Part shown: positions 36,189 through 45,054 of the stretch, piece by piece | Position numbering within the stretch: the stretch's first letter is position 1 | How the letters are laid out: every line of letters starts with the position of its first letter | Assembly (NCBI GenBank): GCA_946408825.1 | Contig: CAMJTU010000005.1 | Span: forward strand, 88,453-152,452 | Source of the DNA: an uncultured Planctomycetaceae bacterium | Lineage (GTDB): Bacteria; Planctomycetota; Planctomycetia; Pirellulales; Thermoguttaceae | Direction: 5' to 3' | DNA: 64,000 nt | Position numbers and translations under genes: made by a program | The notes under the pieces: model-generated | The model's database searches: none | Told to the model about the DNA's origin: nothing | Seen by the model: only the letters and a program-made list of their open reading frames with translations

Positions 36189-37484
36189 ATGGATTCTGTA
36201 AAAGTTGGTCTGATCGGAATGGGAACGATCGGCGCGGGAGTCGCCAAAATCTTACTCGGGAAAGCCGATATGATAGCGCGTCGCGTCGGTAAAAGAGTCG
36301 ATCTTGTCAAAATTTGCGACTGCGACACGACGACCGATCGAGGCGTCGCGCTCCCTCCCGGCATGATGACCAGCGACGTTTCTGAAATCATGAACGATCC
36401 TGATATCTCGATAGTCGTCGAACTCGTCGGCGGAACCGGGATTGCGCGTGAGTTTGTGTCGCGAGCGTTGGAGTCTGGAAAAGACGTCGTGACGGCGAAT
36501 AAAGCGCTCCTCGCAAATTGCGGGGAGGATCTTTTCGCGCTGGCGCGAAAATGCGGCCGCACGATCAGCTTCGAGGCGTCTGTTTGCGGGGGCGTGCCCG
36601 TCTTGGCGTCGCTTCAAACGTCGTTGCTCGCCAATCGAATCGAATCGATACAAGCGATCTGCAACGGGACGTGCAATTTCATCCTTTCGGAGATGGAGTC
36701 GAAGAACGCGGCGTATGCGGACGCGCTCAAAGAAGCGCAGCGTCTTGGTTTTGCCGAGGCGAATCCCACGCTCGACGTCGACGGTTCCGACTCGACGCAG
36801 AAACTTGCGATTCTCGCGCAACTCGCGTTCGGCGCGAGACCCGACTGGAAGAAGATTCCGCGCGTCGGCGTGGACGTCGTCGACGCGATCGATTTCCGAT
36901 TTGCGAAGGACCTTGGACGGACGATTCGTCTTCTCGCGATCGCCGAACGAACTTCAGACGGTCTCGTACTGAAGGTTACCCCGACGCTCGTTCCCGAGAA
37001 CTCGGCGCTGGCGAAGGTTACGAACGCGTTTAACGCGATTCAGATCGTCGGCGATTCCGTCGGACCGGTCTTCTATCAAGGTTGGGGCGCCGGGCAACTT
37101 CCGACCGCGTCCGCCGTTTGTAGCGACGTGATCGACTGCGCGCTTGGTCGCGCCCGCATAACCTTCGATTCGCTTCGTCTCTGGAGCGACGAGCGGGAGA
37201 GCGTCGAGATTATGGACGCTAATAAAATCAAAAGTCGCGCCTATTTGCGATTTAACGTCGAGGATCGTCCCGGCGTCCTTGCCGACATTTCGGCGGCGCT
37301 TGGCAAACACGGCGTTTCGATCGCCGCGATGCTCCAGCACGCGAAAGCGAACCCCGACGACAGGCTGGCCTCGATCATTATCGTTACGTACGACGCGCCC
37401 GACGAAGCGTTGCAGGCGGCGCTTGACGAACTTGCTCCTATTCCCTACATTGGCGCGCCTGTTAAACTCGCCGTTCGAGACTGA
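36189..37484 (+). CDS. hom: Homoserine dehydrogenase
   Basis: A 431-residue homoserine dehydrogenase, which reduces aspartate semialdehyde to homoserine on the path to Thr and Met. The Rossmann motif VGLIGMGTIGAGVAKIL opens the protein. Next are VVELVGGTGIAREFVSRAL, KDVVTANKALLA (near residue 100), FEASVCGGVPVLASL, CNGTCNFILSEM and GFAEANPTLDVDGSDSTQKLAIL with the catalytic Lys/Asp region. An ACT domain closes it: FNVEDRPGVLADISAALGKHGVSI near 345-370, the usual feedback site for threonine. ATG 36189 is preferred because AAGGA lies 6 nt upstream; ATG 36183 would leave no spacing. Confidence 0.95.
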   Translation: MDSVKVGLIGMGTIGAGVAKILLGKADMIARRVGKRVDLVKICDCDTTTDRGVALPPGMMTSDVSEIMNDPDISIVVELVGGTGIAREFVSRALESGKDVVTANKALLANCGEDLFALARKCGRTISFEASVCGGVPVLASLQTSLLANRIESIQAICNGTCNFILSEMESKNAAYADALKEAQRLGFAEANPTLDVDGSDSTQKLAILAQLAFGARPDWKKIPRVGVDVVDAIDFRFAKDLGRTIRLLAIAERTSDGLVLKVTPTLVPENSALAKVTNAFNAIQIVGDSVGPVFYQGWGAGQLPTASAVCSDVIDCALGRARITFDSLRLWSDERESVEIMDANKIKSRAYLRFNVEDRPGVLADISAALGKHGVSIAAMLQHAKANPDDRLASIIIVTYDAPDEALQAALDELAPIPYIGAPVKLAVRD

Positions 37485-37546
37485 TCGACTTTTCGTTTCC
37501 GTTGTTTGTCGCCTCCCTTATTACCTTAGTTGATATGAGAACGCAC

Positions 37547-38911
37547 ATGACTTCACGTTTCCGATTTTTGTCGTCTCCCCGTCCGATTTTGAAGACGGTC
37601 GCTTTGTTGCTTCTCGTTTTTACGCTATGCGCCGCCGCGTCGGACGCGTACGGTCAGCCGCCCAGAAGACAGGGCGGCGACAACAACGCGGGTCGGGGCG
37701 GACGCAGGGATTCCAGCGGCGACAACAACTCGAGCCGAGGCGGACGCAGGGATTCTGGCGGCGACAATAACAGCGGTCGTGGAACTCGCGGCGGACGTCC
37801 GGGGTTCCCTGGCGGCGGTTTCCCCGGCGGAGGTTTTCCCGGAATGCCGGGACAGCCGGGACAGCCGGATCAGGGGGGGCAGGGTGGTCAACCTGATCAG
37901 CAACAACAGCAACAACAGCAACAACAGCAACAACAACCGCAACCGGAACGAAAGGTTGATCTCGACACGGCTCTCGATAATTCGCTTGGCACGGTTCCGA
38001 TTCGACTTAATCAGGACGCGTTTAGGACTCGCGACGGCGCTAGGTTAACGGGGACGTATCTCAAGGGCAAAGGCGACAAGGACACGCCGGTCGTGATTTT
38101 GATTCCCGGTCTCAATATGGAGGAGGGAACGTATAATTCGCTCGGTCAACTCCTTGCGCAACAGGGGTTCGCCGTTCTCATTCCGGATTTGCGCGGTCGC
38201 AATCAGAATCAGAACCAGAACCCTCAGAACACCGACAACAATCCCCCGAACGACACGCAGCAGGCGAAGGAACGTGCGTCGCGCGAACCGTCGAATGCTG
38301 AAATTGCCGCGATGATCAATACAGATCGCGAGGTCTGGTTTAACTTCCTTTTCCATGTAAACGACAAGGGACTTTGTAACGTTAAGAAGACGATTATCGT
38401 CGGTTCGGAATTCAGCGCGGCTCTAGCGTGCGCCTGGGCGAAAAACGACTGGAGCGTTAAGGGCGAGATGGGACAAAACGTCGTTGGACTTGCGCTCCTT
38501 TCCCCCGACGCGGTTGACGACAAGAAAAAGGACAAAGATGAAGCGGGTCAATCGACCGCGAAGAAATACGATTGCCTCTCGTCGCTTGAATCGGTTCATA
38601 AGGTCGCGAAAGGCAAGACGTTCGGATATTTGGTAATCGCGGGGGTGAACGCGGAAGACAAACGCGACGCCGCGCAGCTGATTCAGAAGAAGATTGGCGG
38701 CGCGAGGGACGAGCAGGCGAAACCGCAGGATAAAGTCGTCCTTTTCTATGCGCTTCAGACGAGCATGCAAGGGACTCAGCTTCTCGGGCTTGAGTCGATG
38801 AACGTTCCGGCGACGATCGGTCAGTTTGTCGCAAAAAGAATGCAAGAACTTCCGAAAAAACGCGACAAATGGGCGCCGATTAACGAAGACTTGTCAAAGG
38901 AAGATAAATAG
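37547..38911 (+). CDS. Secreted protein, low-complexity segment plus alpha/beta-hydrolase-like domain
   Basis: A secreted protein of about 454 residues. The signal peptide is basic then hydrophobic (LKTVALLLLVFTLCAAASDAYG). Residues ~40-125 are low complexity: repeated GGRRDSSGDNN-type units, a Gly/Pro/Phe run and a stretch of 12 glutamines. The rest has an alpha/beta-hydrolase-like start, DTPVVILIPGLNMEEGTYNSLGQ read in two parts, and QGFAVLIPDLRGR. The expected GxSxG nucleophile reads IVGSEFSAALACAWA, so a Ser is in about the right place but the motif is loose. Substrate unknown; activity not certain. Start could also be ATG 37535. Confidence 0.65.
   Translation: MTSRFRFLSSPRPILKTVALLLLVFTLCAAASDAYGQPPRRQGGDNNAGRGGRRDSSGDNNSSRGGRRDSGGDNNSGRGTRGGRPGFPGGGFPGGGFPGMPGQPGQPDQGGQGGQPDQQQQQQQQQQQQQPQPERKVDLDTALDNSLGTVPIRLNQDAFRTRDGARLTGTYLKGKGDKDTPVVILIPGLNMEEGTYNSLGQLLAQQGFAVLIPDLRGRNQNQNQNPQNTDNNPPNDTQQAKERASREPSNAEIAAMINTDREVWFNFLFHVNDKGLCNVKKTIIVGSEFSAALACAWAKNDWSVKGEMGQNVVGLALLSPDAVDDKKKDKDEAGQSTAKKYDCLSSLESVHKVAKGKTFGYLVIAGVNAEDKRDAAQLIQKKIGGARDEQAKPQDKVVLFYALQTSMQGTQLLGLESMNVPATIGQFVAKRMQELPKKRDKWAPINEDLSKEDK
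37899..37940 (+). repeat. CAACAG-type trinucleotide repeat encoding poly-Gln
   Basis: A run of CAG/CAA codons, CAGCAACAACAGCAACAACA and continuing, codes for 12 consecutive Gln. The period is 9 bases (CAG CAA CAA) within the run, a candidate slippage site. Confidence 0.85.
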
Positions 38912-38943
38912 CGTCGCGGACAAAGTCGTCGCGTAGAAAGTTA

Positions 38944-38980
38944 AAGGGCGGTTTCCGTTGGGAAGCCGCCCTTATTTCAT
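38944..38980 (+). terminator. Terminator of the secreted hydrolase gene
   Basis: AAGGGCGG (38944-38951) pairs with CCGCCCTT (38966-38973), 14-nt loop, then ATTTCATTTC. Confidence 0.65.
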
Positions 38981-39106
38981 TTCACGCTGCATTTGGCGCT
39001 CTGAGGTCGTTCGAAACCGAGCAAGACTTGACTTTTATCCGACTTTTGAGAAAATATCGATGAAAACGCCAGCGTATTCCCTTTTTCATCGAAAAACGAG
39101 GTTTCC

Positions 39107-40363
39107 ATGTATATTCGTCGTAATTCAGAACCGACGCTTCTTGACGTAAGCCGTTCCTTTCCGTGCGTCGTCGTTTATGGCCCGCGACAGGTAGGAAAGT
39201 CGACGACGGTCGACTATCTCTTCGGCGACCGCTGTCGAAAGGCGACGTTGGACGATCTCGACGATCGGACGCTGGCGAATCAGAATCCGAAACTCTTCTT
39301 AGAAAGATACGGCTGGCCGTTAATTATCGACGAAATCCAGAAGGCGCCTCGACTTCTTGACGAAATCAAGAGAATCGTCGACGCGCAGCGGCTCCTCTGG
39401 CTGAAAGAAAATAAACCGCGAGAACTTATGTATGTTCTTACCGGGTCAAATCGTTTTGAGCTTCAGGAGGGAGTTTCCGAGTCGCTTGCGGGACGTTGCG
39501 GCGTCTTTGAACTTTCGTCGTTGTCGCAATCCGAGAAATATGGCGCCGAAGGGAAACTGTTTCAACCCGAAATGGAAGCTGCATTGGAACGAGAAAGGGA
39601 GCTTCCTAACGCTTATCGAACGAGGGCGCGTGTTTTTGAGGATATTTTTCTGGGAGGCATGCCCGACGTCGTAACGGGCGAATCGCAGCGTGACGCGTAT
39701 TTTAAGTCATATGTTAACACGTACCTCGAAAAAGACGTCCGTAAACTGATCGCGGCGGGGAGCGAATCGGCGTTTCGTAACTTTCTGTCAATCCTTGCGC
39801 TAAGGACGGCTCAAGAGCTTCGTTACGATTCTCTGGCGTCGAACGTGGGAATCGACGTTAAGACTTGTAAGAGGTGGATATCGATTCTTGAAACCTCGGG
39901 GTTGATTTTCCTTTTACAACCGTACCTAGCAAACGTTTCTAATCGAATCATCAAAGCGCCAAAGCTTTATTTTATGGACACTGGACTTTGTTCTTTCCTG
40001 TGCAAATGGCCAAATGCGGAAATGCTAGAGTCGGGCGCAATGGGGGGCGCGTTTTTTGAAACGTACGTCGTTGCCGAACTGATCCGAAATTTCCAGGTTC
40101 ACAACCTTGATCCGAGAGAGTCGCTTTTTTACTACCGCGATATCGATCAGAAAGAGATCGACCTGCTCTACGTTCGCCGCGACGTCGTTTATCCTATAGA
40201 AATCAAAAAAAGCGCCGCTCCCGTCAAACCGACGAAAAACTTCCGTGTTCTGGAAAAATTCCATATGAAAATCGGAACAGGACTGGTCGTCGATACTTGC
40301 GATAAAATACGACCAGTCAACGAATTGGCGTATTTCTATCCAGTAAGTCTGCTGGGAATGTAG
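39107..40363 (+). CDS. AAA-type ATPase with DUF4143 domain
   Basis: A 418-residue ATPase of the AAA_14/DUF4143 family, common in genomes with many mobile or defence genes and of unsettled function. Walker A is VVVYGPRQVGKST near residues 22-34 and Walker B is PLIIDEIQKAPRLLD near 80-94. The sensor region is YVLTGSNRFELQ. The C-terminal DUF4143 part has an EIDLLY...VYPIEIKKSA pattern, a PD-(D/E)XK-like fold remnant with D-E-K spacing. GAGG lies 5 nt before the ATG. It stands alone between terminators. A role tied to DNA or toxin-antitoxin biology is often guessed for the family but not shown here. Confidence 0.85.
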   Translation: MYIRRNSEPTLLDVSRSFPCVVVYGPRQVGKSTTVDYLFGDRCRKATLDDLDDRTLANQNPKLFLERYGWPLIIDEIQKAPRLLDEIKRIVDAQRLLWLKENKPRELMYVLTGSNRFELQEGVSESLAGRCGVFELSSLSQSEKYGAEGKLFQPEMEAALERERELPNAYRTRARVFEDIFLGGMPDVVTGESQRDAYFKSYVNTYLEKDVRKLIAAGSESAFRNFLSILALRTAQELRYDSLASNVGIDVKTCKRWISILETSGLIFLLQPYLANVSNRIIKAPKLYFMDTGLCSFLCKWPNAEMLESGAMGGAFFETYVVAELIRNFQVHNLDPRESLFYYRDIDQKEIDLLYVRRDVVYPIEIKKSAAPVKPTKNFRVLEKFHMKIGTGLVVDTCDKIRPVNELAYFYPVSLLGM

Positions 40364-40562
40364 ACCATTCGACAGGGTAACGTCAGATAATCGACCTGTT
40401 TAGAGATTTAACGTTTCCGTTTTTGATAGACCTGCGTTTCGCTCGTCGCGTCTCTTTACGGCGATAGAGTATAGCCACGCCCTATCGGGCGGACGAAAAT
40501 AGCGACCCAACAAGCGACCCGCTGTTCACGTTTCCGCGCGTCAAAAGTTGGGTCGACGCGCG

Positions 40563-40985
40563 TTAGAACGTTTGCTCACGCTGCGCCTCGATTTCTTCGA
40601 GCGTGTAGAGTTTGCCGTCGGGCGCGTCGCAGCCGGGGCAACCTTTTGAGACGCGTTTCCAGTCGCGTGGGGTTTCCAGATTGTCTTCCCAGAAGGGCCA
40701 CGTTCGGCACTGAAGGGGACGCGATTCATAGACCATGCACTTTTTCGCCTTCGAATCGAGTAAGACGCAATCTCCGTTTCCCTTTTCGGTAAGGCTCATT
40801 TTGCGCCCGAAAACGAGACGGACAAAAGCTCTTTCAAAATCCGCCTTTGGCATTGACAGTTCCTGCGCGATCGCCTTGATCTCGGCGTCCGTGACCCAGA
40901 CGTAGCCCGGCGCTCCCCCGCAACACTTCCCGCATTGACGACAGCCAAAACGCAAACCTTCGCTATACCAACGTTCTTTCGACAA
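40563..40985 (-). CDS. YkgJ-family cysteine-cluster protein
   Basis: A 140-residue protein with the YkgJ Zn/Fe-binding cysteine cluster: FGCRQCGKCCGG near residues 13-24, CMVYESRPLQCRTWPFW near 87-103, and CPGCDAP near 115-121. Such proteins are presumed to bind zinc or an Fe-S cluster; biochemical role unknown. It begins with TTG 40985 preceded by AGGA at 7-nt spacing. Length matches the family. It is followed and preceded by intergenic gaps of about 150-200 bp, so it is probably monocistronic. Confidence 0.85.
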   Translation of the reverse strand: MSKERWYSEGLRFGCRQCGKCCGGAPGYVWVTDAEIKAIAQELSMPKADFERAFVRLVFGRKMSLTEKGNGDCVLLDSKAKKCMVYESRPLQCRTWPFWEDNLETPRDWKRVSKGCPGCDAPDGKLYTLEEIEAQREQTF

Positions 40986-41129
40986 TTTTTCGTCCTACAT
41001 AATACAAGATGGAACGACGCCAAGCGCGACGTCAGAACTGTCTAACGCGCAAAGAAAGCGTCTACGCTACTGATTTTAAACGCGGTTTTCTCGGATAGCA
41101 AGGGAATACTTGAATTATTCCCGACGCCT

Positions 41130-41831
41130 TTATCGAGCGTTTTGCGTTTGACGGTATATCTCCTTTGCACGCCGTAACGGTCGACAATTTCCAGCGCGTT
41201 GCAGTTCTTCAAACATCGCTTGGGCAAATCTTTCCGTTTGAGGATGCATATTGACTGGTTTGCGATGGCTTTCAATCCACCATTCCATGAGTCGGTCGTA
41301 GCTGAATCGGCTTCCGTTGTAGGCGCGTGAGGCCGCGATAGAGTCGCAGACCGATTCGATCGCGTTAGGGAAGGGCATCGGAAGAGGATAAATTTTGTTT
41401 TTTTCAGCGCAGTAAAGTCCGTTTTCGTCGACCACGTCGTGCCAATATTCGTAATGATGGGCGTTGCGTCCCTTGTGATGAAGCCACGCAAGACTATAAC
41501 CCTGAATTTTGCGTTCGAGTCCGACAGGAGAACAGCGTCCGCTGTAAAATTTAACCGAGTTTAAGAATTCGACAGGAGAGAACTTCGACAAATCGTGCGT
41601 TAGTCCGCGAATCGGACGTCCCGCGTAAGCGCAGTAGAGGAAAACGAACGTCTTATGGACGAGCACCGTTTTGAGATGGCACAGAAACCTCTCGGGAAAG
41701 CTTCGACATAAAACGAGCGCATAGAAAGCGGCGTCGATAGGTCTTTTACCCTTCAAACGCGGATCGTGATTTGCTCGAAGCGCCGCGCGCACGACGCGAT
41801 TAAGCGCTCTTCGAGAAAGTTTCTTTTTCAT
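41130..41831 (-). CDS. DUF5662 family protein
   Basis: A 233-residue protein of the DUF5662 family. The family features seen are VLVHKTFVF, then RGLTHDLSKFSPVEF near residues 78-92, LAWLHHKGRNAHHYEYW near 117-133, and PMPFPNAIESVCDSIAASRAYNG. The His/Asp pattern (HDLSK, HHKGRNxHHxEYW) resembles HD-type metal sites and suggests a hydrolase, but no activity is known to me. Start ATG 41831 follows GGGTGATTC. The first ~30 residues are basic (KKKLSRRALNRVVRAALRA) and are not part of the usual domain. Confidence 0.82.
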   Translation of the reverse strand: MKKKLSRRALNRVVRAALRANHDPRLKGKRPIDAAFYALVLCRSFPERFLCHLKTVLVHKTFVFLYCAYAGRPIRGLTHDLSKFSPVEFLNSVKFYSGRCSPVGLERKIQGYSLAWLHHKGRNAHHYEYWHDVVDENGLYCAEKNKIYPLPMPFPNAIESVCDSIAASRAYNGSRFSYDRLMEWWIESHRKPVNMHPQTERFAQAMFEELQRAGNCRPLRRAKEIYRQTQNAR

Positions 41832-41858
41832 GAATCACCCATATAACGCACGACGACA

Positions 41859-41899
41859 AAAAACGGACGCCGCGCTCCGCTGAGGAACTCGGCGTCCGA
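41859..41899 (-). terminator. Rho-independent terminator of the PpiD-like gene
   Basis: On the minus strand CGGACGCCG (41899-41891) pairs with CGGCGTCCG (41873-41865), 17-nt loop, then TTTTTTGTCG. It lies 50 bp past the stop at 41949. Confidence 0.8.
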
Positions 41900-41948
41900 A
41901 TTGAGATTACGTGGCGAACGACGCGCCTAATCTTCTTAGGCTATGGCG

Positions 41949-44660
41949 TCAGCGATTTTCCTCAACGCGCGGGATCCAGAGCCATTCGAAGTCCGATTTA
42001 TCGCGGAGCTGTTTCATGAAGTCCTGATGGAACTGCTCGAGCCTCGCGCGACGAATCCACATCGTTACGTATGTGACAGCCTGATCGGAGCTGATTTGAG
42101 CGAGATCTTCCGTTTCCGGCTCGTCGCTTTCGACGACCTTCACGGCAAACGAGCGATCCTTCGACTGGTTCTGGCAATATCCGACGCCGTCCTTCGGGAG
42201 TCCGAAAACTGTTTCGTAGAAGCTCCAACCCGGCGCGACTATTTCCTTGTTATCGCGATTCGCTTCGCCGACTTCGACTCCAGCTTCGCGGATTTCAGAA
42301 GGCTGCGCGTAAGAACCGTAAGCCTGAAGAGACGATTTGAACCACGAGAACTTTTCCGTCTCAACGACCGTCGCGTTGGCGTCGGCGGCGAGCTTGTCGA
42401 AATCTGCGCCTTCGGCGTTCGCGGCCTCGACGAATTTCTTGGCCGCTTCGTCGGCGAGTTTACTCGCTTCACGGAGTTTCCATGTCAAGACGACCTCGTC
42501 CTTGATCTCTTCGAATTCCGGCGTGGTTTCGTTCTTAGTTTCGATCGCTCGGAAAACGTAGAACTCAGTCGGAGGATTAAATTTCTGCACCGGATTGTTT
42601 TCCGGGTCGTACTGACCGACGCGTTGCGGAGCGTTCTGGAGAGGCGCAGAGGAATAAATCTGACGCAACGTTTCTTCCGGAAGGATATCCATAATCGCGG
42701 CCTCGTCCTGAGAGACGAGAACGGGGAACGCGGCGTTATCGCCGTCGGGTCGGGTCGTCTTCAGATACTTGAGACCGTTCTCAGCGGCGTACGCGGCCAT
42801 GTCGACGTCTTTCGGGGCAGGCGCGCCCTCTTTTTCGGAGATCGTCTCACGATAGAAGTCTTGGAGCATGCCCGTGAGCGTCGCCATTTTCGCTTCAATC
42901 CGTTCCGCGGCGATGCGAGAACGAATGAAACGTTCGACGTCTTCGAGGGGAAGATACTCGGAATCGACTTCTTCAGCCTGCGTATCCTCGGCAGGAGCTT
43001 CTTCAGCAGGAGCGGTTTCCTCGGCGGGAGCTTCTTCAGCAGGAGCAGTTTCCTCGGCGGGAGCTTCTTCAGCAGGAGCGGTTTCCTCGGCGGGAGCTTC
43101 TTCAGCAGGAGCGGGTTCCTCGGCGGGAGCTTCTTCAGCAGGAGCAGGTTCCTCGGCGGGAGCCTCTTCAGCAGGAGCGGGTTCCTCAGCGGGAGCCTCT
43201 TCAGCAGGAGCAGGTTCCTCAGCGGGAGCTTCTTCAGCGGGAGCGGTTTCCTCTACGGGAGCTTCTTCAGCAGGAGCGGGTTCCTCAGCGGGAGCTTCTT
43301 GCGTAGGAGCAGGTTCCTCAGCGGGAGCTTCTTGCGTAGGAGCAGGTTCCTCAGCGGGAGCTTCTTGCGCAGGAGCGGGGGCTTCAGCTTCTTGCTGGTA
43401 GGCGACGAGCTGTTCAGAGACCGCGTAGTTGACGGCGCCCTCGGCAGGCGCGTCCGTCGCGGGCGCGGGCTCGTCGGCAGGAGCTTCTTGCGCGGGAGCG
43501 GGTTCTTCGGCGGGAGCGTCGGTTGCAGGAGCCGTCTCGGCCGGTTCTTCCGCGTCGGCGCCGAAGGAATTGATAGCGTCGTCAGGGAGCGCGTTGAGCG
43601 CAGGAGCGTCGGCGCCGGGGAGCGTCACGGCTTCGGCGGCGGGTTCGGCGTTTGCCGCGGGCGCGCTCGATTTCGGGATGCGGAATTCTTCCTTGTGCTC
43701 TTCGTAATACTGTTTGACGTCGTCCATCGAGATCGCGTCCAGAACTTCGTCGTCGATATCGGCGCGGACGAGTTCGAGCGCGAGCTTAACGGGCTGCGTG
43801 AAGCCAGGCGTCGCGGAGTCGGCGTGGAACGTGACGTTTCTATACTGCTGATAGAATTTCTTTGCGACAGCTTCAGACGGCTCGGCGACTTTTTCCACGA
43901 AAGAACTCGCCTTGAAAACGGCGACCTTCGCTTTGACCATGCGGTTAAGCGCGTCGTATGCGGCGAGCGCGTCCGCGGGCGTAGAAAGGGGTTCGCCATG
44001 TCCGAACGCCATTTGTTCAATTCCGGACGTATTGTACCAAGCGTCCATTCGCCGACCTGCGTCGACCTTGCGAATCATGCGCTCATAGGCGATTTGATTT
44101 TTGAGGAGGTCGCGAAGACCGCTCTCGTTAAGACCGGCGACGCGCATCGCGGCCGTGAGGGATTCGGAAGGAATCGAGCCGGCGGTCGCGGCGCCGCCTT
44201 CGCCGTATTGAACGACCTGCGTTAAGAGTTGAAGATATTCAAGCACAGCGGCGTCGTCAGGAATAAGCCCCTCTTTTTCCGCACACTTTGTCACGAGCCA
44301 GCGGTCGACCAATATCTCGGCGTCGGAACTCGCGAGTTCCGTTTCCATACGCAGCAACGTGAGCATTTCAGACGGTTGAGCTTTGAGAGCCTGCGTGGCG
44401 GAGGCGATCGCGTCGAGGAACGCGCCAAGTCGGAACATTTCCTGACGCTCGTTCAGGAAATCGTTGTAGTCGAGCTTGCCAAACTGACTCGTTTTGGCGA
44501 CCTCGTCCGTATATCGAGGGCCGGTTCCTTCGTTTCGCGCGCCGACGCATTGGAGCATCGAACCCAGCGCAATGAAGGAGAACATCGTGAAGAGGGTAAG
44601 GCCCGCCATCCATGCTTTCTGATTTCGGCGGAAAATACTAAACGGGTTGTGTTTGGCCAT
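41949..44660 (-). CDS. PpiD/SurA-like membrane-anchored periplasmic protein with tandem repeats
   Basis: A 903-residue protein. One N-terminal membrane helix (WMAGLTLFTMFSFIALGSML) follows a basic start MAKHNPFSIFRRNQKA, the layout of PpiD. Residues ~50-290 resemble a SurA/PpiD chaperone domain: ILVDRWLVTKCAEKEGLIPDDAAVLEYL and LRDLLKNQIAYERMIRKV. Then comes a Pro/Ala/Glu segment at ~340-570 whose main part is an 11-residue repeat, EEAPAEEPAPA, in about 12 copies. The C-terminal part has VFRAIETKN and EEIKDEVVLTWKLREASKLADE, as in PpiD tails. No clear parvulin catalytic core is seen, so it may be a chaperone without isomerase activity. ATG 44660 follows CAGGATAACTTTCC. A minus-strand promoter lies at 44854-44881. 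Confidence 0.72.
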   Translation of the reverse strand: MAKHNPFSIFRRNQKAWMAGLTLFTMFSFIALGSMLQCVGARNEGTGPRYTDEVAKTSQFGKLDYNDFLNERQEMFRLGAFLDAIASATQALKAQPSEMLTLLRMETELASSDAEILVDRWLVTKCAEKEGLIPDDAAVLEYLQLLTQVVQYGEGGAATAGSIPSESLTAAMRVAGLNESGLRDLLKNQIAYERMIRKVDAGRRMDAWYNTSGIEQMAFGHGEPLSTPADALAAYDALNRMVKAKVAVFKASSFVEKVAEPSEAVAKKFYQQYRNVTFHADSATPGFTQPVKLALELVRADIDDEVLDAISMDDVKQYYEEHKEEFRIPKSSAPAANAEPAAEAVTLPGADAPALNALPDDAINSFGADAEEPAETAPATDAPAEEPAPAQEAPADEPAPATDAPAEGAVNYAVSEQLVAYQQEAEAPAPAQEAPAEEPAPTQEAPAEEPAPTQEAPAEEPAPAEEAPVEETAPAEEAPAEEPAPAEEAPAEEPAPAEEAPAEEPAPAEEAPAEEPAPAEEAPAEETAPAEEAPAEETAPAEEAPAEETAPAEEAPAEDTQAEEVDSEYLPLEDVERFIRSRIAAERIEAKMATLTGMLQDFYRETISEKEGAPAPKDVDMAAYAAENGLKYLKTTRPDGDNAAFPVLVSQDEAAIMDILPEETLRQIYSSAPLQNAPQRVGQYDPENNPVQKFNPPTEFYVFRAIETKNETTPEFEEIKDEVVLTWKLREASKLADEAAKKFVEAANAEGADFDKLAADANATVVETEKFSWFKSSLQAYGSYAQPSEIREAGVEVGEANRDNKEIVAPGWSFYETVFGLPKDGVGYCQNQSKDRSFAVKVVESDEPETEDLAQISSDQAVTYVTMWIRRARLEQFHQDFMKQLRDKSDFEWLWIPRVEENR
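42989..43385. repeat. 33-bp tandem repeat (minisatellite) within the PpiD-like gene
   Basis: About 12 copies of a 33-bp unit, GGAGCTTCTTCAGCAGGAGC then GGTTTCCTCGGCG on the plus strand, with single-base variants (GTTTCC/GGTTCC, GCAGG/GCGGG, TTCAGC/TGCGTA). Each unit codes for 11 residues on the minus strand and copies stay in frame. Unequal crossing over or slippage would change length without a frameshift. Confidence 0.9.
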
Positions 44661-45054
44661 TGGAAAGTTATCCTGACGCGGAATTAGCGCTTGAGCGGAC
44701 GTCGCGACGAGACGCGGCGCGCGCGTTCTTAAATTGCGTTGTTCTTCTTCTGGGAAGCGAAGGCGAGACGATTCCGCCTTCCCATAATTCTGGCGCCCGT
44801 CGCCGCAACGTTCGCAACTAGGCGTAGAAATCCCAGACGTCTCAATCCCCCCTAGTATATCGAATACCGTTTTTTTTTCAAACGGCGATTAGTAAAAAAT
44901 GGACGTTTGTTTTAAGTTTTTTACCGATTTTGACGATAATAACACGAGGCGGAGTTTTTTATCGTTTGAAAACTCTGAATTTGTAAGATTTTGCCTAATC
45001 AGTTCGCGAGCGTCGCCTTTTCCGAAAGAGAGGAACGCAAGACGGGAGGTCGGT
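44661..45054. other. Divergent intergenic region
   Basis: About 390 bp between the PpiD-like gene and the beta-barrel gene. It holds the minus-strand promoter at 44854-44881 and a T-rich run at 44871-44878. On the plus side, GATAAT at 44935-44940 with a weak upstream box could serve the barrel gene. An open frame from 44899 joins the barrel gene in frame but has no Shine-Dalgarno site. Confidence 0.5.
44854..44881 (-). promoter_or_regulatory. Sigma70 promoter of the PpiD-like gene
   Basis: On the minus strand TTGAAA (44881-44876), 16-bp spacer, TATACT (44859-44854). Leader of about 190 nt to the ATG. Confidence 0.55.

Noticed and set aside
42989..43385. CRISPR array, because of regular 33-bp repeats
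   Set aside because: The repeats are directly adjacent without spacers and in coding frame; no cas gene nearby.
41943..44225. Long open frame (760 codons) on the plus strand opposite the PpiD-like gene
   Set aside because: It is antisense to a protein with clear signal, membrane and chaperone-like segments; its GGSFFSRSGF-type repeats are the reverse reading of the 33-bp repeat. No Shine-Dalgarno site.
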